From positions 715,890-779,889 of the forward strand of contig NC_018259.1 in NCBI RefSeq assembly GCF_000227135.1: a stretch of DNA of 64,000 nt, given 5' to 3'. This DNA comes from Leishmania donovani (taxonomy: Eukaryota > Euglenozoa > Kinetoplastea > Trypanosomatida > Trypanosomatidae). Position numbers and translations under genes: made by a program. The notes under the pieces were generated by a model. The model was not told the DNA's origin, made no database searches, and was given only the letters and a program-made list of their open reading frames with translations. Each line of letters starts with the position of its first letter. Position 1 is the stretch's first letter. This document shows positions 41,141-51,655 of the stretch, piece by piece.

Positions 41141-42958
41141 CTATGCCGCGCAGCCCTTCGCTGCGCTCCGCATGGAGGGCGGTAAAATGAGCTCTGACAT
41201 GCGGAAGTTGTGGTGGTCCAGGAGCGGTAGGTGCACGTCCCAGTCAGCAGCCAGCAGCATCTGGCCGAACTCCTCCCCACGCAGATGCCACAGTTCTTGC
41301 TCACCGTGGCACGTGCGCACAAAGCGGCGCAGCTCCTCCTCTGTATCTGCATGCTGCAACACAGCCGTGTACATGATGAGGTACGCCGCAATGAGGTGTT
41401 TGGCGGTGCATTTCTGATGCACCAACAGCACCAGACGCCGGCCGTGGAACTTCTTCTCCATGTCGAGATCCTCCTGTGAGCGGCGCCGCCAGCTGGCTTT
41501 CCGGAACAAGCGGGGCAGCGGCGGGAACTCGTAGCGCTGCCAACACTCCCTCAGCGTCAGAGGCAGCGGGGATGGCTTCCACATAGCGAGCATGAACATG
41601 TGGTCACTGTTCACGTACAGCACATCCTCCTCCAGCGTGTCGGACCGGATCAGCAGTTTGTTCACCGGCGGGCTAACACACACGAGGTGGGTGGCCACAT
41701 CCATGGCAATACCAACCTTCTTCAGTGCCTGCATCGGCAACATGCGCACGCCAAGCAAATTCGATATCTCCTGTGGCGTCAGGATGCGGCGCTTTTCCAG
41801 GATAAAGGCGCGAAGCAGCAGCTTCATTGTGTCGAAGTTCAGCAAGCGAAACGTGATAGGCATCATGGACATGGAGGACAAGAACATGTTCGTCACACAG
41901 CAGGCGGCGACCGTGATGAGCTGCACCGTGAAACTCGCAATGTAGGTGCAGTACAGGATACCGAGCGCTGTCGCCACCGTGTAGGATACCATGCCGAAAG
42001 AGTTGAACTTCTTCGTCAGCTCGGCAAGGTTATTGTTGATGGCGTAGTGCTGGAGTGCCGAAGCGCGCGTCACAAAGTACATGAGAGCCGAGGACTGCTT
42101 TACGGTCGACGTGATGATGGCGGCAGCGAGGAGGTGGTTCGGCAACACAGAAGGAATGAGCATGTCCGATATAACCGTCAAGTTGTTTATGAAGACGCTC
42201 ACGACGAACCAGAACTTGGGCCGGCTCTCGTAGGAGACGACTTTGTTCGCCATGTAGGCCGCGAACAGGGCGGGAACGAGATCCTTCAGCATCCACAGCT
42301 GCGGCGAGGAACCGAGGAAGAAGCCGCTGAGCAGCGACTGATATCCGATCGAAGAGGCGAAGTTGGACACAAAGGAGCTTGTCAGGGACAGGTAGAAAAA
42401 CCGCTGAAACCCTGCGGCGGTCGTGTCCGGAAAGCCTTTCGGCATGCCGAAAAGCCGAATTCGATTTGATACCGTTTCGCGGTGCTGCACCGACGGGGCG
42501 CACACCGTGTCCGTGCCCGGGATGGCGCACCATCGGTAATCTGTCATGCCCTGCGAGAAGCTCACCATCGCGGCATCTCCGGTTCCCTTCACATTTAGAG
42601 CATGCGCGCCGGACGCGGTGCCGGTGCGACTCGAGAAAGATGGTGGAACTGGTAAACCTGTTGCCACGGACGAGGTCACCTTCGACTCCGCCACGCGGAC
42701 GCTGCTCTCGGTGCTGATGCCGTTAGCCACACTACCGGCGCATTGCGCCTCCGGGAGAGTAGCCGTCATGCGCGTTTGTGCGCACGTCGTCCACGCCGCT
42801 GAAGGGCTCCGACCAGAAGACACGGACCATTGCCTCAGCAGCGACGAGTTTGTGCCTACGCTCAGTACTGTCTCCACTCGCCCATGGCGTAAGTTTGCAC
42901 CAGCAAGTCGCCGACGAGGGGCGGCTGCACGGATGCAAACGACGCGAAGTCGTTCCAT
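41141..42958 (-). CDS. RUS family (DUF647) membrane protein, probably mitochondrial
   Basis: A 605-residue protein matching the ROOT UV-B SENSITIVE/C16orf58 family. The signature begins GFPDTTAAGFQRFFYLSL (about 175-192) and continues through QSLLSGFFLG, LWMLKDLVPALFAAY, WFVVSVFINNLTVISDML and a block with KQSSALMYFVTRASALQHYA and LAELTKKFNSFGMVSY, the order found in the family; several of these segments are long hydrophobic helices. Plant members act in root UV-B sensing and vitamin B6 homeostasis, and the biochemical role is unresolved. The first 30 residues are Arg-rich without acids, suggesting a mitochondrial presequence, followed by a disordered linker. The start is the ATG of MERLRVV; the codon two before it is a GTG. 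SIDER copy C follows the stop. Confidence 0.82.
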   Translation of the reverse strand: MERLRVVCIRAAAPRRRLAGANLRHGRVETVLSVGTNSSLLRQWSVSSGRSPSAAWTTCAQTRMTATLPEAQCAGSVANGISTESSVRVAESKVTSSVATGLPVPPSFSSRTGTASGAHALNVKGTGDAAMVSFSQGMTDYRWCAIPGTDTVCAPSVQHRETVSNRIRLFGMPKGFPDTTAAGFQRFFYLSLTSSFVSNFASSIGYQSLLSGFFLGSSPQLWMLKDLVPALFAAYMANKVVSYESRPKFWFVVSVFINNLTVISDMLIPSVLPNHLLAAAIITSTVKQSSALMYFVTRASALQHYAINNNLAELTKKFNSFGMVSYTVATALGILYCTYIASFTVQLITVAACCVTNMFLSSMSMMPITFRLLNFDTMKLLLRAFILEKRRILTPQEISNLLGVRMLPMQALKKVGIAMDVATHLVCVSPPVNKLLIRSDTLEEDVLYVNSDHMFMLAMWKPSPLPLTLRECWQRYEFPPLPRLFRKASWRRRSQEDLDMEKKFHGRRLVLLVHQKCTAKHLIAAYLIMYTAVLQHADTEEELRRFVRTCHGEQELWHLRGEEFGQMLLAADWDVHLPLLDHHNFRMSELILPPSMRSAAKGCAA

Positions 42959-43088
42959 GCTCACCCGTGTCTCGACTGAGTCTGAGGCCGCGTGACTAGT
43001 TTTCTCTTGTTATTGCTTTGCTATGTTGTGCCTCTCGATGCCTCACCCCCTTCTGATACTTCTTGAGAGAGCAGATGTGAGGGTCGGT

Positions 43089-43156
43089 AAGGGAAAGATA
43101 CGAACAAAAAGGGAAGAAGAAAAAACGAGGGAATGAAAAGTAACGGAGGAAGGGAC
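43089..43156 (-). promoter_or_regulatory. Polypyrimidine tract upstream of the RUS-family gene
   Basis: About 70 bases of mostly C/T on the transcribed strand, 130-200 bases from the ATG, followed downstream by AG dinucleotides after CTCTCTCAAG. This is a plausible trans-splicing signal. Confidence 0.5.
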
Positions 43157-43669
43157 GTATACGGACACGGAGGGCAAAGACCGGAAACAGGGCAGAAAAG
43201 ACGTCGCTGCGTGGTGACCCGAAGCGAGCAAGCGGCGGCGGTAAGAGGAACGCACACATAAGTAGACATACAGCAAGGCACCAGAGGACAGCATGCCGAT
43301 CCGAGAAAGAAGAGGCAATAGGGATAGAGGTGGACAGAGGCAGAGACACATGTGTTCAGTGGTAAGGCTGATGCGAGGCACGCAGGGTCGCCAAAGCCGC
43401 ACACAAGAGCCACAGCCAAAAAAAAAAACGGAAACTTTCAGTGACCTGCACCAGGCTTTCTGTCGCAGGGGCATGAGAGCGTGCAACTTAAGATGTGAGC
43501 GTATACTATGCTTGTGTTACGATTGGGGGTATGTTCATAGCAGAATCATTCACCAGCGCGGGCCAAGCCTACAGGGAAACGTAGAAAAAACTTCGTTCTT
43601 CTTCTCAGCAACTTCCACACTCTCTGCCATAAAGCAACCGCTGAACTCTGTCCCAACACAACTGTATCT

Positions 43670-44150
43670 GGCCCCACATCGCGCCGCGCCAGGCAGCCGT
43701 GGAGATGCTGTTACAGCCATGCGCCCACTCAGTCATCGGAGAACGGCCCCACTGCCCTCAAGCTCTGTCCGCCCACCCATCCTGCCTCGCNNNNNNNNNN
43801 NNNNNNNNNNNNNNNNNNNNNNNNNNNNNNNNNNNNNNNNNNNNNNNNNNNNNNNNNNNNNNNNNNNNNNNNNNNNNNNNNNNNNNNNNNNNNNNNNNNN
43901 NNNNNNNNNNNNNNNNNNNNNNNNNNNNNNNNNNNNNNNNNNNNNNNNNNNNNNNNNNNNNNNNNNNNNNNNNNNNNNNNNNNNNNNNNNNNNNNNNNNN
44001 NNNNNNNNNNNNNNNNNNNNNNNNNNNNNNNNNNNNNNNNNNNNNNNNNNNNNNNNNNNNNNNNNNNNNNNNNNNNNNNNNNNNNNNNNNNNNNNNNNNN
44101 NNNNNNNNNNNNNNNNTCGTCAGCAGAGACAGAAGAAGGGCGAAGCGGAA
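43670..44150. repeat. SIDER-like retroposon remnant, copy D, interrupted by a gap
   Basis: The left 120 bases match copy B exactly as far as I can see, starting at GGCCCCACATCGCGCC, and the sequence resumes after the gap with TCGTCAGCAGAGACAG, close to the right end of B and C. The gap size fits the missing middle of the element (about 330 bases). No coding sequence lies immediately upstream, unlike the other copies. Confidence 0.75.
43791..44116. other. Assembly gap 3 (326 N)
   Basis: A run of 326 unknown bases inside SIDER copy D. The size differs from the 99-N gaps, so it appears to be estimated; collapse of near-identical repeats is the likely cause. Confidence 0.98.
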
Positions 44151-45839
44151 ACGAAAAAAAAAAAGAAGCGGAGGAGAAACGCGTACTGAGGAGGCGATGT
44201 GGAAGCTTTGGAAACAACAGTGCACTCACAGAAACCCAACAGCAGATGTGTGTGTGCTTGCTGCAAGTATACACGCATTCGTAAAAAAGCGGAGCCAGAC
44301 CAGCGAAGACGCACGCGGCAATCGCCACGGCCACAGCCGCGGAGCACCGGCCGCGGCCCAACACCTGTCTGGAAAGCGTCGCCCAAAACGGACAAGCAAG
44401 AAAGACACCCGAGGAGTCAAGGCTGATAACTCAAGGCGGCGGTCGCACAAACGGCAAGGGCAGCAGAAAGGAACAGGTGGCTAAAACCTGTGCATAATCG
44501 GAAGATGGGCTGGGTATGACTTGCGCACACACGCGAAGAATCGCTGCAAAGAAGCCAAGGCAGTAATCAGATGCGTCAACGAAGAGACGGAAGAGAACGT
44601 GTATACGATGCTCCGTGATAAGGCCGCTGCATGTGCTGGACACCTCTATTTTCGCTGAGCTTCGTGTAGGAGGGAGCGCATGGCTACCGCTAAGTGGGGA
44701 GAGAAGTACGCGGGCGCTTTGCTGGCCTCGCTGCTGGTGGAAGTGGGTGCGAGGGCCTCCATGCCCGTCTGTGTGTTCAGTGACGACGGGGAGGGGGAAG
44801 GCAAGAGAGAAGGGCACTGTTGCTTCCGCCCTTCTCGAGCGTTTTTATGTGCATTAGGGAGACACGCCTCCTTGGTGGAGCGGCGTTGCCCGCACTGGCA
44901 TGGCCGTCTATTCTATGTCTTTTATTTTGCTCGATCCTCCATGCGCACGCTGCCAGCGACTCAAGACGAGCATGAGAAAGAGCGATCCGGACAAGGAAAG
45001 TGGTGCCAGTTGGAGGGGTAGTAAAGAGTGGCGTATGTTGGCCTGAATCTGTTCGTGCGCGCGGTGCTTGACGAACAGAGAACGAAAGGAAAGGCTTTGT
45101 TTCTCAGTTCCCGTGCTCGTCGACTGCCACTTGCCATCCGTGATCAACGAGAGCGGTGGCAAAGACGCACATAGATACGACACAGACCGGCAACCGAGAA
45201 GCCCGACACTTCTCAGCGACACCGGAAACTGTCACCGCCACACCCCAGACTCTGCGCTGTTGCCAAGAGGGGGAGGGGGCAACAACTCGTGAAAGAGGAT
45301 AGGGCGTGGCGCAGGTCACCGAGCCAATGCTAGTCGCTCACACACATCCCCCTAGCACGACCCAAAACCTGCACCTGCAGGACATCGCAGGTCGTTCCTT
45401 GTCGTTGTCGTTGTTGCTTGCTTTGCTTGCTCTGATTTCTGGTTCGCTTCACATACGGAAAGACACACGCACGCACACTTGCACACGAAGATACAGGTGG
45501 TTCCCATTCGTTCCCTATTCCTTGCATATTACCCCAGGTAGCAAGTCGCTGCGGCACGGATGTGTTGAGGCGCACCCTGTTTGCCATGCATACCACGGCA
45601 GGCAGAAACAGTCAGAGAGCGCCGCAACAGAGAGACAGAGAGGCACTTACATCGTAAAGACGAAGACGCAGAAAGAAAAAGAAAAATTGGGGGAGGGGCA
45701 AACAACAAAGAAAGAACAGGGGAGGGGGCATAAACATATGCGCTACAAGAACATAAGGTCAGCGACCATCTTACGCTAAGCATCTTCTGTGCGGGTACTA
45801 TAGACATCAGGTCAGGTCTCCCGGAATGCGAGAAGCAGG

Positions 45840-45854
45840 ATATATATATATATA
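45840..45854. repeat. Short (AT)n microsatellite
   Basis: About fifteen bases of alternating AT in the gene-poor spacer. Confidence 0.8.
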
Positions 45855-46926
45855 GCGGTATCATGGAAAAACGTATATAGATACGTTTGCAGAGATTGAG
45901 AGGTAAGATGGTCGGGGGAGGGGGAGGATGCCTACACTTAGAGAGCGCCACAGAAGGTGACAAGCTGTGCAGCATTGCCACCTCGTGAATCATGAGAACC
46001 GAAGCACGGAAGCAGCAAAAAAAAAAGAAGTGAGGAAGTTCATGACAGGTTGCAAAGGCGAGAGACGCAGTCGACCGACACTGGATTTCAAGAGACACGA
46101 TGGGCGCGCATCTTCGCTGGACTTTTACCACTAGTGTCACCTCTTTTTTCGTCCAGCATCAGCCATCCTTCGTCACCACCAATGTCTTCCCCCTCCATCG
46201 ACTTCTCTGGTCTCGACTCTCCCCTCCTCGTCTCCTCATGCCCACATTCGCTCGTACTCACCGATACACACACACACACAAACACGCGCGTGCGAGAGCC
46301 AAAGACCAGAAAAAGAAGCACTTCCGAAAACCTAACCATTAAAAAGAAGTGGAAACACGAAGAAGAGCCAAACGCTTCACGCACTTGCGCAGATAAGGCA
46401 GCCTCCCACGCCCCCTCCTCTGCACACGACGCAGCGACTCCACCCACAGCCATCAGAGTCTGAGAACGCGCATCACGAGCATCACCATCCTTTCCACGAA
46501 GGAAACACTCCAATGGCAGGACGAAGCCCGCACACACGAAAAAAGGAGCGAGAGAGCAGGTCGAGCAGTGCACGCAGAAACAGACACACACACAATCGTT
46601 TAGATGGCGAGGTGAACACGACGGGGAGGGGGGCGAGCAATTGTTCTCCTGAGGGGCGGCGCCATCATCGTGGAGCAGCGAGGCGGACTGGCCACCGGTG
46701 TGTCCAGCAGAACGAGGCAACCACAGGTCGCTGAAGAGGAGAGGACCGAACAAATGCCATGCGCGGGGGACGTCCTCCGTCGTGCGTGCCAGATGCCAGG
46801 AAGCAGGCTCACAGATGGAAAGGGGCGTAGACCTATGCATTCAGCGGCAAGCATAGAAATGTGACGTGAACACCGACTACTGAAGTCTACGCGGTGATAG
46901 ACGCCTTGCCCGGCATCCGGCGAACA

Positions 46927-49275
46927 TCAGAAGTTTAACCAGTCTGGACCGTCGTCGCCGTTGTTGTCCGCCGCAGGCGCGGGGGGCGACGCGGCTGCGT
47001 ACGCCGGGGCATGACCGTCGGCGCCGAAGAGTACATCATCCAGCTCCATGTCCCCATGAGCCGATGCAGCGGCCGCCGGCGCTGCCTGTCCAGCATCGCT
47101 ACCCAGTTCTTCCTCCGCTATGTCCTCCTCGACGCTGTCGGCAGCGTCGTGCTCGTAAGAGGGTAGCCGCGCCAGATCGGCTTGCGTAGGCGCGACGTCC
47201 AATTCGCCGCCATCCTCCCCGGCATCCAACCACGGCGGCGGCTCATCATGTGCCGTTGCTGTCTTGTCAGTACGTTCTTGATGCCATACGTCGGCTTGCG
47301 GTACCGCAGGCGCTCCGCTTTCCTCTGAACAGTCGTTTCCTGCCGTAGCAGCGTCATGAGAGCTGCGTTGCGAGTACGTGGCTTCGTTATGGCCGCTCTC
47401 AGCCGCAGAATGAGCGTTTAGCCACGCGGTGGCATCGACGTCGTCGTACGCGTTGTTTGAACCTGCCTTTGCTGACTCCCCATCGACCGAGCACGCGCGG
47501 GCCAGCTCCTGTACAACAGTCGCTGCTGAGGTGCCCTCCTGCTGCGCCGCCGCAGGGAGTTCGTTTTGAGACGCCTCAGGTTTCGGCGACGCAGCCGCAG
47601 ACCCCGTGTCCCCAGCCGGACTAGCTGCATCGCCGATCGACGTCCTCCGCGAGGCCGCGACCTGGGAAGGTTCGCCTGCAATGGCCTCCAGTTCGCGACG
47701 AATCTCTGAAATGCGCTTCTCAAGATACTCGCGCTCGGCGTCGTCGGGCCGCGTGTAGCACTGATGTCTGTGACAAGCTTGTGGGGGCCCATGGAACTTC
47801 CTCGAGTGCGAACCAGATTCGCCGCGGGTCTCCCTGCCCTCTTGCCGCAGCTGCCGCAGTTGCCTCCGAAGCTCGTGGATGCGAGCCTTCTTGGCTTGAT
47901 TAAGCACGCATAGCTGATTCACATCTGCGTGGCTTCCCCTCTCCACCCACTGACGCCGCTTTTCCAGCTCCCACTTCAGCTCCTCCACCCGCTTCGCTGC
48001 GGCATCACGCACGCGCTGCGCACTGTCGGCGTCACGCAGCGCATGCTCGCGTCGACGCTGCGTCAGCGCGTTCTGAGAGCGAACCTCCTCTAGCAGTCGT
48101 CGATCGCCAAGGCCACTTTCGAACATTGCGTCGTTCATCAAAAGAAGCTTCTCGTTGCAGCGCACCTCCAGGTGCGCGTCGCGGTGGTCCTCCGTCAGGA
48201 CGGCAATGTCCTGCTTGGCGATCTCGATATAATCCTTGTACTTGGTGGCCTTCTTGTAGCGACTCACGAGCTCCCTCAGCTCGTCGCGGCGCTTGAGGAG
48301 CTCGCGCTGCTCCAACCGCAGTACCTGCAGCGTGCGATGCGCCATAAGCGACACCTGCACAAAACGCGCGGTGGACTCGCGGTGAAGCCGAAATGTGCTG
48401 TCGACGGCCGACGTCAGCGTGCTCTTGTGTGACGCACCAGGGCCACCAATGGTGCGATTTCCGTTGAAGGTGCCGCCGCTTTTGCTGCTCTGTGAGAAGC
48501 TAGCATGGTAATGCTCGCGACTGCGCTGGAAGAGCTCTTCGCGCATGCTGGCATTCTCCTCCTGCATCGTCAGAAGCTCCTCGGCAGTTTCCGGAACGTC
48601 GGGCCGCTGAAGGCGGCAGCGCCCGGTCACCGACGCATTGGTGGAGACATAATCGGGCTGAGAGCCGACTGGGTAACCGGCTTCGCGCGCACACCCGCCG
48701 CCAGTGCTCCTCTGGTCGACGGAAAGGCGGCCGCTACGCGAGCGGGATTCGCTCATGCAGCCGTCGGCGAGCCGCTGCTGGCCTTCGTACACACGGTCAG
48801 CCGGCAGGACGAAGCTGTCAGCGTCATACGCGGTGTTCTTCTCGGCGAACCTGGCCTCCTCAGAGGTGGCGTCGCCATTTGCCGAGTGGGCAGATGCACT
48901 GTCGCTGGAGCGGCGCGGGAGCGGCAATGAAGACGACGATGAGATCGACGACGCAGCGGGCGAAGCGCCTTTGGCGGCACCTTTCAGGTGTGCCGGTGGT
49001 TTCCCCAGGCTGTGAAGCACAGAGGAGTTGCGAGAACTGCGTGAGCTCGGTGGGTTGCCTGAACTGGAGGTGGACGTGGTTGCGTTGCTCGGCGTGCCCT
49101 CACCGCTGACTGCAAAGTCTCCTGGCGCCGCCCGCTCATTATGCCTTCTGGTCTCTTTCATGTGCGCTGAGCGGTGCGAGGTGCTTGAGCTGTCGCTTTC
49201 GAAGTCGTCCTGAAAGGAGTCGCCCGGATAGCACTCGTCGTCGTCGACATCGATTGCCTCGACAGCGGTCGTCAT
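46927..49275 (-). CDS. Coiled-coil protein (782 aa)
   Basis: No family recognised with confidence. The N-terminal 200 residues start acidic (EAIDVDDDECYPGDSFQDDF) and are otherwise Ser-rich and disordered. A long coiled coil occupies roughly 215-560, with clear heptads in stretches such as EELLTMQEENASMREELFQR, LEQRELLKRRDELRELVSRY and RVEELKWELEKRRQWVER, interrupted by a Ser/Gly linker. The C-terminal 220 residues are acidic and Ala-rich, with a repeated Pro-Trp-Leu/Asp-Trp-Leu motif (EPPPWLDAG, then GPDWLNF at the very end), which could be a short binding motif. A cytoskeletal or flagellar role is possible but not shown. The start is the ATG of MTTAVEAID; the 99 codons upstream are leader-like. 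A pyrimidine-rich run lies just upstream of it on the coding strand. Confidence 0.85.
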   Translation of the reverse strand: MTTAVEAIDVDDDECYPGDSFQDDFESDSSSTSHRSAHMKETRRHNERAAPGDFAVSGEGTPSNATTSTSSSGNPPSSRSSRNSSVLHSLGKPPAHLKGAAKGASPAASSISSSSSLPLPRRSSDSASAHSANGDATSEEARFAEKNTAYDADSFVLPADRVYEGQQRLADGCMSESRSRSGRLSVDQRSTGGGCAREAGYPVGSQPDYVSTNASVTGRCRLQRPDVPETAEELLTMQEENASMREELFQRSREHYHASFSQSSKSGGTFNGNRTIGGPGASHKSTLTSAVDSTFRLHRESTARFVQVSLMAHRTLQVLRLEQRELLKRRDELRELVSRYKKATKYKDYIEIAKQDIAVLTEDHRDAHLEVRCNEKLLLMNDAMFESGLGDRRLLEEVRSQNALTQRRREHALRDADSAQRVRDAAAKRVEELKWELEKRRQWVERGSHADVNQLCVLNQAKKARIHELRRQLRQLRQEGRETRGESGSHSRKFHGPPQACHRHQCYTRPDDAEREYLEKRISEIRRELEAIAGEPSQVAASRRTSIGDAASPAGDTGSAAASPKPEASQNELPAAAQQEGTSAATVVQELARACSVDGESAKAGSNNAYDDVDATAWLNAHSAAESGHNEATYSQRSSHDAATAGNDCSEESGAPAVPQADVWHQERTDKTATAHDEPPPWLDAGEDGGELDVAPTQADLARLPSYEHDAADSVEEDIAEEELGSDAGQAAPAAAASAHGDMELDDVLFGADGHAPAYAAASPPAPAADNNGDDGPDWLNF

Positions 49276-50683
49276 TGTGTCGGAAGGGAAAGCGGAGAGA
49301 ACTGAACAAACTGGGTTGAGTGTCGACGCTGTTTTATTGCTGCTTTCCGTGGCGGTGTGTGCGTGTGTATATATAGAGAGAGAGATGTCCCACGTAGTCA
49401 AGACGAGCTCTTCGAAAACGGGCGCACAACACAAAATAAAATCGGGCAAGAGAGAAGCAAAGGAAACAACGGAAGACGAGCAAAGAACAGACAGATACGT
49501 AACTATATACAGATAGATATCTAGGTGTGCGCAACGACCATGTACAAGGATGGAGTGCGGAAGCCGTAGCACAGACAGAGATTACCACCACCACCACAAC
49601 ACACACACACAGTTGAATCGCGACGATTTTGCTGTGGAAGCAGTGGTGGGGAGGGAAGGGTGGGTTATGCCGTATGACGGCGGTATTCGCGGCGGTGAAG
49701 GTGGTGCACGAGAGATGAAGAAAAATGACGTAAGCGTATGTAAAGGAGGAGCCAACGCAGGAGGGCGAGGAAATGAACGAAACAGCCGACAGTGCCGTAT
49801 GCGCACCAGCAAGAGAGAGGGACGCAAATCGAGACAGAGTCGCAGCGCCAGTGCGTGCGCACAAACAGAAAAGGAGGCTCGAGTAGAGTGGAACAAAACC
49901 GAAGAAAAGGTCGCTCCAGTCCTGCTGCGACGAATCCTGGGAGGCGCAAGGGCAACGTCTGGACTCATATCGCGCACGTAGGCCGAGGCGCCTTCGTGCG
50001 AGAGCAACGAGAGCAAATCGAGAGGTGTAGTGACACGCGCAAACATGGGTGAAGCTCTCCCTCTTCCACTGGCAGCAGCTTTATTCTTTCCTCGTTTCGG
50101 CCTTTGCTGAGGTGTCCGCTTGAAAAGGGGGAGGGGAAGAGCTAAGCGTACAAAATTGCGCTACGATACATGCATCTCTGCGAACACCGCGAGATAGGAG
50201 AGCGCGTGAGCAGCGCGCAACGGCAGCGCCTGAGAGACTCGGGCACCGATGCGCGCAGAAAGCGAATAGAGGCTCACAAAAGACGCACTGAATCAACACA
50301 GATCAAACAACGAAAAGGAAGAAAAACGACGGCAATGCGCCATGTGAGTCATGCACCCACCCATGCGCACAGAGGCACCCTTGCACGGTCTCAATACAAC
50401 TCTACATGGCCACTCCATGAGCTGGTTATCTTATCACTGAAGCTCGTCTGCGTAGAACCTCCACCAGCCAAAGTACCCGATGCCGTCTCGGAGCTCGAAG
50501 ATATGCGTACCACAGCCACCACTGCCGCTGCGCAAGTCGACACATTTTCATAGGTAAAACTCACACACATATGTCGATGCGGAGAGCCACCGCGGATGAG
50601 AAAGAAGCTCTGATGACGGCGCGCGCGCATCGACTACACTCACAGAAGAAGACGACAGAGCACGAGCAGAGACGCGAACGGCG
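49276..50683. other. Spacer between the J protein gene and the coiled-coil gene
   Basis: Contains the coiled-coil gene's 5' flank, GA-rich and AT-rich low complexity near 49370-49385, and purine-rich + strand sequence at 49720-49910. No gene or RNA was recognised. Confidence 0.6.
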
Positions 50684-51655
50684 CTAGTTGGCATCCAAGA
50701 TACGACCAATCTCTGCCTTCTGCTCCGCTGTCAAGAAGCTTGGGAACTTTGTGGTAAACTCGATGATGAGGTCTCCGCGTGTGGCATCACCGACGCCGCT
50801 GCTCGGCAGACCCTCCCCTGTGATGCGCGTGCGGTAGGCAGGGTCGACAATCTCGTCAATCAGGATGGACAGCTCACGGCCCTCCATCGTGCTCACCGTC
50901 ACGGTAGTGCCGCAGAGCGCGTCGCGGAGAGAGATGTCTGCCTTTGTGACCAAGTCGTCGCCCTCCCGACGAAACCGAGTGTGCGGCATGACGTCCACCA
51001 CCACGACAACATCGCCACGCGCGTACCCCGGGTAGGTGTTGCCGCGGCCTTCGACAGTGAAATGATCGCCCGTCCTCGCACCCTTCTCTACACGCACCTC
51101 GTAAGACTCCTCCGTTGTAGTCACAGCAGCATCGAGTGTTGGCACGCCAGCATGCGTCGCATTCCACGCGGCTCGGCGCATGGCGCCGTAAAATACGTCC
51201 TCGAGCGTCACCGGCAGCTTTACTTCGATCGCCGGGCATTTGGGCGGGTTCGGCGGCATGCCGGCGATGACGCTAAAGAAGTTGTGCTGGTTGTTCTTCA
51301 CCGCATCCACGTTGCCGATCACCTGGAACGGGTTGTCGACGCCGAAGAATCGGGTGAAGACGGCGTTGGGATCAATGAAATCGAGGTCGATACCGCCCGG
51401 CACCCCCTGTTGGCCGGTGCCACCGTGGCGGACGCCCTCCTCACCGTAGATGTCATAGATGGCGCGCTTCTTCGGATCAGAGAGCACCGTGTACGCCTGC
51501 GCCGCCATCATGAAGTTGCGCTGCAGCGTCTCTTGGTCGGTGCTGTCGGGGTGACACTGCGGGTTGTAGGCGAGCGCGTACCGGCGATAGGCCTTTGCCA
51601 CATCGTCATCACCCGACTGCCGGTTCAAGCCCAGAAACTGGTAGTAGTCGATCAT
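50684..51655 (-). CDS. DnaJ/HSP40 type II protein, DNAJB13-like
   Basis: A 323-residue protein with an N-terminal J domain (about 3-68: DYYQFLGLNRQSGDDDVAKA, AYTVLSDPKKRAIYDIYGEEG) and the two C-terminal substrate-binding beta domains of class II J proteins (VKLPVTLEDVFYGAMRR, DVMPHTRFRREGDDLVTKAD, SLRDALCGTTVTVSTMEGREL, ITGEGLPSSG, RGDLIIEFTTKFPSFLT). There is no zinc-finger domain and little Gly/Phe linker. The segment FTRFFGVDNPF and the domain layout resemble DNAJB13, a radial spoke component of motile cilia, so a flagellar role is inferred. The J-domain catalytic HPD is odd: the aligned position reads YNPQ, with an HPD four residues later (35-37). A cytosolic Sis1-type chaperone is the alternative. 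The start is the ATG directly before the J domain. Confidence 0.85.
   Translation of the reverse strand: MIDYYQFLGLNRQSGDDDVAKAYRRYALAYNPQCHPDSTDQETLQRNFMMAAQAYTVLSDPKKRAIYDIYGEEGVRHGGTGQQGVPGGIDLDFIDPNAVFTRFFGVDNPFQVIGNVDAVKNNQHNFFSVIAGMPPNPPKCPAIEVKLPVTLEDVFYGAMRRAAWNATHAGVPTLDAAVTTTEESYEVRVEKGARTGDHFTVEGRGNTYPGYARGDVVVVVDVMPHTRFRREGDDLVTKADISLRDALCGTTVTVSTMEGRELSILIDEIVDPAYRTRITGEGLPSSGVGDATRGDLIIEFTTKFPSFLTAEQKAEIGRILDAN

Larger units (their letters stand above)
42959..46926. other. Gene-poor spacer with SIDER copy D and gap 3
   Basis: A 4-kb stretch, the longest without a supportable gene. It contains the 5' flank of the RUS-family gene with a strong pyrimidine tract, SIDER copy D with a 326-N gap inside it, a Lys/Arg-rich + strand frame caused by purine skew (44120-44490), an AT repeat at about 45840-45854, and CA runs. 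A 250-residue minus-strand frame at 46088-46840 has no recognisable domain. An unseen small gene cannot be excluded. Confidence 0.5.

Noticed and set aside
43293..44484. Lys/Arg-rich + strand frames around gap 3, resembling a basic nucleic-acid-binding protein
   Set aside because: They run through the Ns and a purine-rich tract, and lie on the strand without genes.
44680..45021. 113-residue + strand frame with ordinary composition
   Set aside because: Isolated on the non-coding strand, with no family match that I recognise and no upstream pyrimidine tract on that strand.
46088..46840. 250-residue minus-strand frame downstream of the coiled-coil gene
   Set aside because: Cys/Val-rich runs from CA repeats and no recognisable domain; more likely 3' UTR.
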